This document shows, piece after piece, positions 14,915-22,857 of a stretch of 44,551 nucleotides of DNA (position 1 is the first letter of the stretch; every line of letters starts with the position of its first letter). The position numbers and the translations under genes are program-made. The notes under the pieces are model-generated. The model saw nothing but the letters and a program-made list of their open reading frames with translations. It did no database searches and was not told the origin of the DNA. Source of the DNA: Chloroflexota bacterium (GTDB lineage Bacteria > Chloroflexota > Anaerolineae > Aggregatilineales > Phototrophicaceae); NCBI GenBank assembly GCA_011523515.1, contig WTGO01000125.1, positions 1 through 44,551 of the forward strand, read 5' to 3'.

Positions 14915-15280
14915 ATGAGCGAAGAAATGAATCCGCTGCCGGAAGACCCGGAAAGCGACGCGAGCAAGAACCCGCTGGAGCAATTCATATTTCATCAGCG
15001 CCGCGGCCTGGAAGAATTCGGCAAGGCGATGGAGTCCTTGCTGCCGCCGCGCTTCAAGGAGCATACGCAGGCGGCCGGCAACGAATTCGCCACCGGCTTC
15101 CGCGTGCTGATCGACGCCGCAATCGACGAGATCAAGAAGGCCAGCGAAATGGAAGACCCCGACGCGCAGCGGGAAATGGAACAGGAACGGCAAGCCAGCG
15201 TGAATCTGGCAGCGGATGAAAACGAAGAGCAGGAGTCCGGCGGCTCGAGCGGCAAAATACGCGTGGAGCTGGACGACTAA
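14915..15280 (+). CDS. Small acidic cytoplasmic protein, unknown function
   Basis: 121 residues, no signal or membrane helix. A helical middle part (about 20-80, LEEFGKAMESLLPPRFKEH then GFRVLIDAAIDEIKKA) is framed by acidic, low-complexity ends. No enzyme motif. AGGAG lies about seven bases before the ATG, and coding bias matches the neighbours, so it is likely real. It converges on the ArsA-like gene. Confidence 0.6.
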   Translation: MSEEMNPLPEDPESDASKNPLEQFIFHQRRGLEEFGKAMESLLPPRFKEHTQAAGNEFATGFRVLIDAAIDEIKKASEMEDPDAQREMEQERQASVNLAADENEEQESGGSSGKIRVELDD

Positions 15281-15291
15281 CGCACAATCGC

Positions 15292-15314
15292 GGGCGGGCG
15301 CTTTTCACCCGCCC
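15292..15314. terminator. G+C-rich hairpin between convergent genes
   Basis: GGGCGGG (15292-15298) pairs perfectly with CCCGCCC (15308-15314) across a 9-base loop, between two convergent stops. No clear T-run follows on either strand, so it may act as a weak bidirectional terminator or mRNA 3-prime-end stabiliser. Confidence 0.35.
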
Positions 15315-15362
15315 TTCCCCGGAACAATCTCCATTTCAGACGGTTGATCGCCCGAAAAGCGT

Positions 15363-16559
15363 TTACGAGGCTTGTTCCTCAAAGCGGATATTGAGGAATT
15401 TGTCTTCGAATTTTGCGCTGGTAATCTCCAGATGCTGCAGCTCGTCGGGCAGGACGATATTACGGCGGTAGGGCCCCACGCTAAGCGTGATTTCTTCGCG
15501 CGAGCGATAGAGATCAAGCTGCTCTTTCTCGGCAAAGCCAATCGGGACGCGCAGCATCCATTGCGAGTCGCCATCGAGCTGCTCCAGCTTGTGCACCACG
15601 CCATCGAAGAGGCGTTCGGCCGGGTTGCGATCGCCGTACAGTTCATCGGCCAGCCGGCGCAGCGTGTCCAGCCCACCGACTTCTTCGCCGAAGAGCGGTG
15701 CTTTCAGAAGCGGCAAACTGCCGAAGGCTTCACGCACGAATTCGATATTCTTCGCCTGACGCTTTTTCCAGGTGGCAAAGAAGGGATCTGTGATTTCATC
15801 GGGGAATACTCGGTTGACCAGTATGGCGTCGGTGGCATAGTCATAGAGGTTGAGGTAGGTGTAGGTGCGCTGGGTCTCGCGGATGACCATGCGCTCCGGA
15901 TTCACGACGAGACGAATGCTGGCATGTTCCGGGTCCGTGAGCAGCTCGCGCACGCCGTCAAGGGTGTCGAAGAGCAGCTGCACTTGATCCCAGGCGTTGT
16001 CTGCGATATCAATGCCAAGGTCGTTTTTCTTGCCGCGCGAGAGCAGCTTCTGCACCGGGCGGATAACGCTGTCCAATCCGCGCGCGATGCGCATCAGCCG
16101 CTCGACCCACCAGCGCGTCACATCGGGCAGGCTGAGCAGGCGGATGGTTTCGGCCGTGGGCGCGGCGTCGACGATCAGCACATCGTATTCGCCGGCCTGG
16201 AAATACTCGCTGATCCACAGCAGCTGCGCGCCCTCTTCCAGGCCGGGGATGATCGTAACTTCCGAGGCGTTGACCTTGGCGATGCCCTCGCGATTGAAGA
16301 AAGCGCCGAGGTATTCCTGGATCTTGCCCCAGTACTTTTGCATGGAGTAGCGCGTATCGACTTCTTGCGCCCAAAGGTTGTCCGCGATTTGCGTCGCTTC
16401 GGGACCGACTTCGACATCAAGCGCGTCGCCCAAGCTATGCGCGGTATCGGTGCTGATCACGATGGTGCGAAGTCCCAGCTCGGCACAGCGCAGGGCGGTC
16501 GCCGCCGATATGCTCGTTTTGCCTACGCCACCCTTGCCAGTATGCACAATGACGCGCAT
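15363..16559 (-). CDS. ArsA/Get3-family ATPase with HSP20-like tail
   Basis: 398 residues from the ATG at 16559 (GAGGTGA five bases upstream; an earlier ATG at 16580 lacks a site). The deviant Walker A GKGGVGKT (8-15), the STDTAHS switch and the DAAPTAET motif identify a SIMIBI-class ArsA ATPase. There is only one ATPase domain and a single Cys (in ALRCAEL), so the metalloid-binding cysteines of true ArsA are missing. The last 75 residues (LSVGPYRRNIVLPD to NIRFEEQ) look like the HSP20-like beta domain found on bacterial ArsA homologues. A protein-targeting or chaperone role is more likely than arsenite export; no arsB or arsR is nearby. Confidence 0.85.
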   Translation of the reverse strand: MRVIVHTGKGGVGKTSISAATALRCAELGLRTIVISTDTAHSLGDALDVEVGPEATQIADNLWAQEVDTRYSMQKYWGKIQEYLGAFFNREGIAKVNASEVTIIPGLEEGAQLLWISEYFQAGEYDVLIVDAAPTAETIRLLSLPDVTRWWVERLMRIARGLDSVIRPVQKLLSRGKKNDLGIDIADNAWDQVQLLFDTLDGVRELLTDPEHASIRLVVNPERMVIRETQRTYTYLNLYDYATDAILVNRVFPDEITDPFFATWKKRQAKNIEFVREAFGSLPLLKAPLFGEEVGGLDTLRRLADELYGDRNPAERLFDGVVHKLEQLDGDSQWMLRVPIGFAEKEQLDLYRSREEITLSVGPYRRNIVLPDELQHLEITSAKFEDKFLNIRFEEQAS

Positions 16560-16675
16560 TGATTCACCTCGGATTGTCATGTCGTATTGAATTGGTCAAG
16601 CCTGCATTTCCCATACCAGTATACGCAGATCGCGCGCGAAAGATGCGCTGAATTCGCCAGGCGCATTAATGGGAC

Positions 16676-16705
16676 TTGACAGCACTAGAACAAATAAGCT
16701 ATGCT
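16676..16705 (+). promoter_or_regulatory. Sigma-70-type promoter of the VOC gene
   Basis: TTGACA (16676-16681), an 18-base spacer and TATGCT (16700-16705) lie in the divergent gap between the ArsA-like and VOC genes. A perfect -35 plus a good -10 would start transcription near 16712, about 37 bases before the VOC ATG. Confidence 0.6.
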
Positions 16706-16748
16706 TGCGGCCGCGAAGAGAAATCCGTTCAGCGGAGGAGTGTGCGAG

Positions 16749-17120
16749 ATGCGACAAGTTGTTCATGTTGAGATTCCGTCTGCCGATAACGATGCGCAGA
16801 AGGCATTTTATGGCGCCTTGCTGGGTTGGCAGGCACAGGACATCCCAATGGGCGGCGACTTCACCTACACCATGTTCAATACCGGCGCGGATGTGAATGT
16901 GGCGCTGTCACCGGTGGGCGAAGGTATGAAGCCGGGCGATGTGCTGCTTTATTTCCGCAGTGATGACCTTGACGCGGATATGGCGCGGGTCAGCGAGTTG
17001 GGCGGGCAGGTGATTTTGCCGCGGCAGGATGTGCCGGGCTTCGGCGCGCTGGGCATGTTCCTGGATCCGACCGGTAATCGCGTCGCCTTTTGGCAAGACA
17101 TAGATACAATCCAGGGCTAG
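16749..17120 (+). CDS. VOC-superfamily (glyoxalase-like) protein
   Basis: 123 residues from the ATG at 16749, with GGAGGAG eight bases upstream. It has two beta-alpha-beta-beta-beta units: VVHVEIPSADNDAQKAFYGALLGW and a second ending FLDPTGNRVAFWQ, the typical end of bleomycin-resistance/glyoxalase proteins. H7 and a late acidic residue could bind a metal. Substrate unknown; the family includes dioxygenases, glyoxalase I and resistance proteins. It stands alone behind its own promoter. Confidence 0.85.
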   Translation: MRQVVHVEIPSADNDAQKAFYGALLGWQAQDIPMGGDFTYTMFNTGADVNVALSPVGEGMKPGDVLLYFRSDDLDADMARVSELGGQVILPRQDVPGFGALGMFLDPTGNRVAFWQDIDTIQG

Positions 17121-17139
17121 CGACATCGGGCGGATGAGC

Positions 17140-17159
17140 GGGCGAGCCAAGGCTCGCCC
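17140..17159. repeat. Palindromic intergenic repeat (REP-like)
   Basis: GGGCGAGCC-AA-GGCTCGCCC is a perfect 9-base inverted repeat with a 2-base loop, followed by CTACAATTTCGACC. This motif type is a frequent dispersed palindrome in Chloroflexota-like genomes (recalled knowledge). No T-run follows. It lies between the VOC and AlkC-like genes. Confidence 0.5.
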
Positions 17160-17190
17160 CTACAATTTCGACCGTGGAGTAGGAGACGAG

Positions 17191-18303
17191 TTGGCTGACT
17201 TTCCGCTACTGAAAGACTTCATCAATGCGGAGCTGGTCGAGAGAATCGCTGACCGTATCGTCGCGCTGCATCCGGCATTTGACGCAGCGGCTTTCAGGGC
17301 CGCCGTGGTCGATGACTTGGACAAGCTGGAACTGAAGGCGCGCCACCGCCTGATTGCGGCTCAGCTGCGGGAGTTCTTGCCCGCTGATTTTCCGGAGGCG
17401 TTACGAATCCTTGTGGCAATGCTGCAGGACGAGCATGACACGCCGGGCAAAGAGAGCGGGCTGCAGATGATGGCGATTCCCGCCTTTGTCGAAATCTACG
17501 GCGGCCATCATCCGCGCGAGTCGCTAGACGCCATGCCGGCGATCACGCGCGTTTCATCCTGCGAATTCGCCCTGCGCCCCATTCTCGCGGCGCATACGCA
17601 AGCAACCTTGGGGCGTTTGCATGAATGGATCGAGCATGAGGACGCGCACGTGCGTCGCCTGGTCAGCGAAGGCAGCCGACCGCGATTGCCCTGGGCGCCG
17701 CCGCTGCAGCAATTCGTCGCTGATCCCTCGCCCTCGTTGGCGCTTCTCGAACGTCTGAAGGACGACTCGTCGCTTTACGTGCGGCGCTCGGTGGCGAACC
17801 ATCTCAACGATATCAGCAAAGATCATCCTGAGCTTGTATTGGAGCGGATGGAAGCGTGGTCAGTGGATGCCGGAGAGGAGCGGCTCCGGCTGATCAATCA
17901 CGCGTTGCGGACCCTGGTCAAGCTCGGTGATCAGCGCGCGCTGGCCATCCTCGGTTATGGCGCGGCGAATATCAAATTGCGCCGCGTGGAGTTGACGCCG
18001 GAGCTTCTGCAATTCGGCAATGAGCTTGAGTTTTCATTCGAGTTGCAGAACTGCGGAACGTCCGAGGCGAACCTGATGATCGACTTCGTGATGCGCTTTC
18101 TCAAGGCCAATGGGAAGAGCGCGCCCAAAGTATTCAAGCTGAAGAAAGCGCGGCTGGCGGCGGGCGAGACTCTGCCCATTAAGAAGAAGCTGGCGATTAG
18201 GCCCATCTCGACCCGCAAGTATTATCCCGGGCGTCAGCGGCTTGAGATACAAGTCAACGGGCGCGTATTGGGCGGCGCCGATTTTGAGCTTGTGATGGAC
18301 TAG
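17191..18303 (+). CDS. AlkC-type DNA alkylation repair protein
   Basis: HEAT-like-repeat DNA glycosylase family that removes 3-methyladenine-type lesions. From the TTG at 17191 (AGGAG five bases upstream) it has 370 residues. Family hallmarks are SSCEFALRPIL (122-132) and EGSRPRLPWAPPL (160-172). Helical repeats fill 1-250. The last part (about 265-370, RRVELTPELLQFGNELEF onward) is beta-rich and matches the Ig-like domain carried by some AlkC proteins. An upstream in-frame ATG at 17134 would run through the REP-like palindrome and is unlikely. Catalytic residues are not assigned here. Confidence 0.85.
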   Translation: MADFPLLKDFINAELVERIADRIVALHPAFDAAAFRAAVVDDLDKLELKARHRLIAAQLREFLPADFPEALRILVAMLQDEHDTPGKESGLQMMAIPAFVEIYGGHHPRESLDAMPAITRVSSCEFALRPILAAHTQATLGRLHEWIEHEDAHVRRLVSEGSRPRLPWAPPLQQFVADPSPSLALLERLKDDSSLYVRRSVANHLNDISKDHPELVLERMEAWSVDAGEERLRLINHALRTLVKLGDQRALAILGYGAANIKLRRVELTPELLQFGNELEFSFELQNCGTSEANLMIDFVMRFLKANGKSAPKVFKLKKARLAAGETLPIKKKLAIRPISTRKYYPGRQRLEIQVNGRVLGGADFELVMD

Positions 18304-18349
18304 CGCGGGCGTTACACTCCGGTGAAATCAGCTGCCGGAGAGCGCCGCC

Positions 18350-20914
18350 ATGCCAGCCCCTGCCTCAGATCTATTCACTCCCCTTTCCCTTGAAAATCAT
18401 TTCAATTGCGAGCGCGAAACACTTGATGAGAGCTTGCGCCTGCGCGCCAATGACGCCTTCGGACGGCAATCATTCCGAGGCATTCCCTTTGAGTTGGGCG
18501 CGGCGAATCAACCCAACGCGATTCTGCTGGCCAGCAACGAGGTAATCATTCCAGCGGGTGATCGGCGAGCGTCTTACATCGTCTTCGCGCATATCGTGGA
18601 GGAACGGGAAGAGACGCTACCAGGCGACTTACAGGATGCGCACGGCGGGCTGTATGCGCAGGCGGCCGGGCCAGGCAACGCCTTGGGTGACCTGGTCGCC
18701 GAATATCAGCTGCTTTACAGCGACGGCGACTCCGCGACGCGGCCAATTCGACGGCGCTTCGCCATCCAGCAGGCGCGTATCAACTGGGGCGCCAGCCCAT
18801 TCGCCGCGGCGTCGCATCAGCGGGACACAGTCCGCGGGAGCACGGCGGAAGCATTCGCGCTGGGGCGCAAGCCGGAGTCGGGTTACGGACACGGCGAGAC
18901 CCGCCATAGCAGCGGACGCGACAGCTACGACGAGCATGTTTGGCTCTATGCCCTGCCCAATCCGCAGCCGGACAAGCTGGTTCGGGCGATTCAGCTCATC
19001 GGGAAGGACGAGCGCGCGCTGGTCCTGGGCATCAGCGCGACGCAGATGGAGGCGCATCCGCTGCGGGCGCGGACAAGGCGAAAGCTGCCGCTGGAGTTGC
19101 CGGCGGGGGTTCGCTTCAATGCGCTGGGCGAATTGGACGGGATTGATATTGATCTGGGCGCAGTCATTTCGGCGCGGGCGCTGTTGGATTATGAGCGCGA
19201 GGCCTGGTTCAGCGAGGCGACGGACGTTCAGCCGCAACGCTCGGAAAACGTGGCGATCATCGACTATGCGGCGCATCCGCAAGCGAAGCTGTACCTGGAG
19301 ACTGCGGGCGGCGAACCGCGGGTCATTGATTTGAGCCGATCTGATGGCTGGTCGGTATGGACTTACGAAGCGCGGCAGTTGGTGCGCGTCCGCGTAGTCG
19401 ATACGACTGGGCGCGAGGTGGCGGCGCGGGTTCACTTTCACGGCGAGTATGGCGAGTATCTGCCGCCGCGGGGCAATCACCGCAAGGTCAACGGCAATTG
19501 GTTTGAAGACAATTACGGCGAATTCGTCAACGCCCTGAATCAATACGCCTACATTCTGGGCAGCTGCGAATTGGAAGCGCCGCTGGGCGAAGTCTTCGTC
19601 GAGATCACGCGCGGTTACGAGATCAAGCCGATCCGCACTAGCTTCATCGTCTCGCCTGAGACGGACGAGATCACCTTTACGCTGGAAAAGCTGCTGGATT
19701 GGGGCGAGCGCGGTTGGGTATCGGCCGATACACACGTCCATTTCCTCAGTCCGCAGACGGCTTGGCTGGAGGGCGCGGCCGAGGGCGTCAATGTCGTCAA
19801 TTTGCTGGCCAGCCAATGGGGCGAGATGTATAGCAATGTCAGCGATTTTGACGGGCGCAGTACTTTCGGCGCGCGGGACTTCGGCGGGGACGGCGAGTTT
19901 CTGGTGCGCGTCGGCACGGAAAATCGCATGCAGATGTTGGGGCATATCTCGCTGCTGGGCTATTCCGGCGCGATGATCCACCCGCTATGCACGGGCGGCC
20001 CTAGTGAATCCGCCATTGGGGACGCGCTCGAGGTCAGCATGGCCCAATGGGCGCAGCGTTGCATCGATCAGAACGGCCTTGTCGTCCTGCCGCACGCCCC
20101 CAACCCGCAGTTGGAGCGCGCCGCCGATATTGTGCTGGGCCTGGTGCACGCCATTGAGATGATGACCTTCAACCCCAGCAACTGGCAGATTACGCCTTAC
20201 GGTCTGGCGGACTGGTATCGCTATCTCAACCTGGGCTACCAGGTGCCGGTGGTGGGCGGCTCGGACAAAATGAACGCGGCGTCGTTGTTGGGCGGCATCC
20301 GCACTTACGCGCATCTGGGCGGGCGCGAATTCAACTACGAAAACTGGATGGGCGCGGTCAAGGCGGGCAATACCTTCGTGACGGTGGGCCCGCTGCTGGA
20401 GCTGTCGGTGGAGGGGCTGGCGCCGGGCAGCGCGCTGGATCTGCCGGCGGGTGGCGGCACGGTCAGCGTCGGCTGGCGGGTCGAGTCGGCGGCGCTGCCG
20501 ATCGAGCGCGTCGAGGTCGTTGCCGGCGGCTTTGCGGTTGAGGAGACGACGGTGGCCGGCGCGCTGTCGGCGGAGGGCAGCTGCGAAGTTGCTATCAGCG
20601 AGTCAAGTTGGATCGCCTTGAGAGTCCGCGGCAGCCACGCGGGCCGGGCAGGCGAAATAGCGGCGCACAGCAGCGCCGTGCAAGTGCGTGTAGCGGGCGC
20701 GCGTCCCTTCAGAAAAGAAGACGCGATGGCGGTGCTGGAGCAAATCGAAGGCGCGCTGGCTTACGTCGATACGCTGGCGCCGCGGCCGGCAGCGCGGCAA
20801 TTCAAGCAGATCCGCGCCACGATCGAGGCGGCGCATTCCCGGCTGCACCAACGCATGCACCGCCAGGGCATTTACCACCAGCACAATCCGCTGCACGATC
20901 ACGGCGAGCATTAG
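18350..20914 (+). CDS. CehA/McbA-family PHP-like metallohydrolase
   Basis: 854 residues, no signal peptide. A long N-terminal region of beta-rich character (1-450) precedes a PHP-like catalytic core: ADTHVHF (D460, H462, H464), LVVLPHAPN (H582) and VVGGSDKMN (D639), then AGNTFVTVGPLL, a pattern typical of the CehA/McbA carbaryl-hydrolase group. These residues would bind divalent metal. A beta domain and a His-rich C-terminus (HQRMHRQGIYHQHNPLHDH) follow. Substrate unknown; family members hydrolyse esters and phosphoesters. GGAG lies nine bases before the ATG. Single-gene unit. Confidence 0.75.
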   Translation: MPAPASDLFTPLSLENHFNCERETLDESLRLRANDAFGRQSFRGIPFELGAANQPNAILLASNEVIIPAGDRRASYIVFAHIVEEREETLPGDLQDAHGGLYAQAAGPGNALGDLVAEYQLLYSDGDSATRPIRRRFAIQQARINWGASPFAAASHQRDTVRGSTAEAFALGRKPESGYGHGETRHSSGRDSYDEHVWLYALPNPQPDKLVRAIQLIGKDERALVLGISATQMEAHPLRARTRRKLPLELPAGVRFNALGELDGIDIDLGAVISARALLDYEREAWFSEATDVQPQRSENVAIIDYAAHPQAKLYLETAGGEPRVIDLSRSDGWSVWTYEARQLVRVRVVDTTGREVAARVHFHGEYGEYLPPRGNHRKVNGNWFEDNYGEFVNALNQYAYILGSCELEAPLGEVFVEITRGYEIKPIRTSFIVSPETDEITFTLEKLLDWGERGWVSADTHVHFLSPQTAWLEGAAEGVNVVNLLASQWGEMYSNVSDFDGRSTFGARDFGGDGEFLVRVGTENRMQMLGHISLLGYSGAMIHPLCTGGPSESAIGDALEVSMAQWAQRCIDQNGLVVLPHAPNPQLERAADIVLGLVHAIEMMTFNPSNWQITPYGLADWYRYLNLGYQVPVVGGSDKMNAASLLGGIRTYAHLGGREFNYENWMGAVKAGNTFVTVGPLLELSVEGLAPGSALDLPAGGGTVSVGWRVESAALPIERVEVVAGGFAVEETTVAGALSAEGSCEVAISESSWIALRVRGSHAGRAGEIAAHSSAVQVRVAGARPFRKEDAMAVLEQIEGALAYVDTLAPRPAARQFKQIRATIEAAHSRLHQRMHRQGIYHQHNPLHDHGEH

Positions 20915-20920
20915 ACATTC

Positions 20921-21000
20921 TGGCTACAGAGGACACGGAGCTACATTGAGGGCGCAGAGGCAACTGCTTTAGACGGCGATTTTCTGTGTTCGCTGTGGCA
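20921..21000. repeat. Dispersed inverted-repeat element (ACAGAGGACACGGAG type)
   Basis: The left arm TGGCTACAGAGGACACGGA and the right arm TTCTGTGTTCGCTGTGGCA are imperfect inverted repeats about 40 bases apart. This is the well-known intergenic repeat that yields spurious ATEDTE or SVSSVA peptides when translated. It lies between the metallohydrolase and a convergent small gene; probably a MITE-like or REP-like relic. Confidence 0.5.
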
Positions 21001-21053
21001 AGTTTGAATGACTGCTTGCGCCTACTGAGGCACAGCAAAAAACACCGAAGCCA

Positions 21054-21344
21054 TCAGCTGTGATTGTCGGGCGTGGGTTCGACGATGACGTTGACGAATT
21101 CGAAGTTCTGCTGGTTGCGATACTGGTCGTTGGCGGCGCTGTTGCTTTCGACCAGGGTCACTTGCGTGCCCAAAGTCTCGAGTACGTAGCTCGTATGCCA
21201 CTCGCCGGACTGCTGGACATTGCGCAAATAACGTAGCCGGCACTTGGGATCCATCAGCCGCAGCTTGAATTTGGCGCGCCAGAGCTTCATACTGCTCAAC
21301 TCATCCAGGAGAGCTTTGCGTTGGGCTTGATTGAGAAACGCCAT
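21054..21344 (-). CDS. Small conserved-looking protein, unknown function
   Basis: 96 residues from the ATG at 21344, with AGGA six bases upstream; a TTG two codons earlier is possible. The N-terminal half is helical and basic (NQAQRKALLDELSSMKLWRAKFKLRLMD), the C-terminal half beta-like (HTSYVLETLGTQVTLVES, FEFVNVIVEP). No known motif. It is divergent from xseA across an 89-base gap. Confidence 0.6.
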   Translation of the reverse strand: MAFLNQAQRKALLDELSSMKLWRAKFKLRLMDPKCRLRYLRNVQQSGEWHTSYVLETLGTQVTLVESNSAANDQYRNQQNFEFVNVIVEPTPDNHS

Positions 21345-21433
21345 CTTCAATCCTCATTCGCCTAAAATGTGAAATCAGCGATAATTGTAACTGTCGAGGC
21401 AGCTTGCCACAACAGGATAAATCCAGGATTTCC

Positions 21434-22624
21434 ATGCAAACATTTTCCGTGCGCGAGATCACGCGCTACATCCGCGATCTTTTTGAAACCGATGATATCC
21501 TGGATGACATCTGGGTGCGCGGCGAGGTGTCGAATCTGACCAAGGCGCATTCCGGTCACTGGTACTTCACGGTCAAAGACAGCGACTCGCAGTTGCGCTG
21601 CGTAATGTTCCGCAGAGAAGCGCGGGGGGTGCGCGCTGATGTGCGAGCCGGCGCTGATGTTCTAGTACATGGCCGGGTGGGCGTCTATGAAGCTCGCGGC
21701 GAGTATCAGCTCTATGCCGACCAAATCGAAGCCTTGGGTGGCGCGGGCGACTTGCACCAGAGATTCGAGGAGCTTAAAGCCAAGCTCGATGCCGAGGGTT
21801 TGTTCGACCCCGGTCGCAAGCGGCCCTTGCCTGTATTTCCGTCTCGCATCGGTGTGGTGACATCGTCAACAGCAGCCGCCTGGCACGACATAAAAAATGT
21901 GCTGCAAAGACGCTTCCCGCTGGTCGAGGTCGTGCTCAGCCCCACGCTGGTACAGGGGGCGGACGCGCCGGCGCAGATCGTCCAGGCGCTGGGCAGGCTC
22001 ACTCGCAGCGCCGATGTCGATATCATCATCTTGGCGCGCGGCGGCGGATCGCTGGAGGATTTGTGGTGCTTCAATGATGAGACTGTGGCGCGGGCGGTGG
22101 CGGCTAGTCGCATTCCCGTGATCAGTGGCATCGGCCATGAGATTGACTTTACCATAGCCGACTTCGTGGCCGATTTGCGCGCGCCAACGCCGACGGCTGC
22201 GGCCGAATTGGCGACGCCCAATCGCAACGATCTATTGCTTGATATTGATCGGCTGCGGTCCGGCTTGGCCGGGTCACTGAGCGACTCGCTCGCCGAAAAA
22301 GAGCGGGATTTGCGCCGGTTGCAGAGCGGGCTGCACATTACCACGCCGCTGAAAACCGTGCAGCAGGCCCGGCGCCGCGTCGCGGAAAAGCGCGAGCAAT
22401 TGGCGCGAACGCAGCAGCTGCAACTGCAGCAAATGCGAGAACGGCTGCGGCATACTGCAAAGGCGTTACAGGCGGCCAGTCCGGAGCATATTTTGGCGCG
22501 CGGATACGCCTTGGTTCGCGACGACGCCGGCGCAGTCATCCGCGAGGCGGCGCAGGTCAGCAAGAATCAGCGCTTGACCGTACAATTGGCCAGGGACCAA
22601 ATCGGTGTGAGGGTCGACGATTGA
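21434..22624 (+). CDS. xseA: Exonuclease VII large subunit XseA
   Basis: Catalytic subunit that degrades single-stranded DNA from both ends. 396 residues from the ATG at 21434 (AGGA six bases upstream). An N-terminal OB-fold (about 1-100, VRGEVSNLTKAHSGHWYF) precedes the catalytic domain with FPSRIGVVTSSTAAAWHD, RGGGSLEDLWCFNDE and SGIGHEIDFTIAD. A long coiled-coil-rich C-terminal part follows, with HILARGYALV near the end. The stop overlaps the xseB ATG (TGATG). Confidence 0.95.
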   Translation: MQTFSVREITRYIRDLFETDDILDDIWVRGEVSNLTKAHSGHWYFTVKDSDSQLRCVMFRREARGVRADVRAGADVLVHGRVGVYEARGEYQLYADQIEALGGAGDLHQRFEELKAKLDAEGLFDPGRKRPLPVFPSRIGVVTSSTAAAWHDIKNVLQRRFPLVEVVLSPTLVQGADAPAQIVQALGRLTRSADVDIIILARGGGSLEDLWCFNDETVARAVAASRIPVISGIGHEIDFTIADFVADLRAPTPTAAAELATPNRNDLLLDIDRLRSGLAGSLSDSLAEKERDLRRLQSGLHITTPLKTVQQARRRVAEKREQLARTQQLQLQQMRERLRHTAKALQAASPEHILARGYALVRDDAGAVIREAAQVSKNQRLTVQLARDQIGVRVDD

Positions 22625-22818
22625 TGGAAGAACTGACGAATCTCAGCTACGAAGCGGCCTATCAGGAGTTGGAAGCGCTGGTGGCGCGCATGGAAAGCGG
22701 CGATCTGCCGCTGGAAGAATCGGTCAAATTGTACGAGCGGGGTCAGCAGCTTGCGGCGCATTGTCAGGCGCTGTTGGAAAATGCCGAACTCAAGATTAAG
22801 CTGGTGGACGATGCCTAG
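22624..22818 (+). CDS. xseB: Exonuclease VII small subunit XseB
   Basis: 64 residues. The family pattern is complete: LSYEAAYQELEALVARMESGDLPLEES followed by a helical end YERGQQLAAHCQALLENAE. It forms the helical partner of XseA and is translated by a one-base overlap with it. Confidence 0.93.
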   Translation: MEELTNLSYEAAYQELEALVARMESGDLPLEESVKLYERGQQLAAHCQALLENAELKIKLVDDA

Positions 22819-22857
22819 CCGAGCGTTTTGCGCGGGGAGACTGTGGAATCGACAAGC

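Noticed and set aside
15372..16562. 396-codon + strand frame
   Set aside because: Antisense to the ArsA-like gene, whose motifs are complete.
18629..19981. 450-codon open frame on the - strand
   Set aside because: It lies wholly antisense to the CehA/McbA-type gene, has no ribosome site and encodes an Arg/Gln/His-rich peptide typical of the mirror frame of G+C-rich genes.
20802..21038. 78-codon - strand frame after the metallohydrolase
   Set aside because: Runs through the dispersed inverted repeat; SVSSVA is the known spurious peptide of that element.
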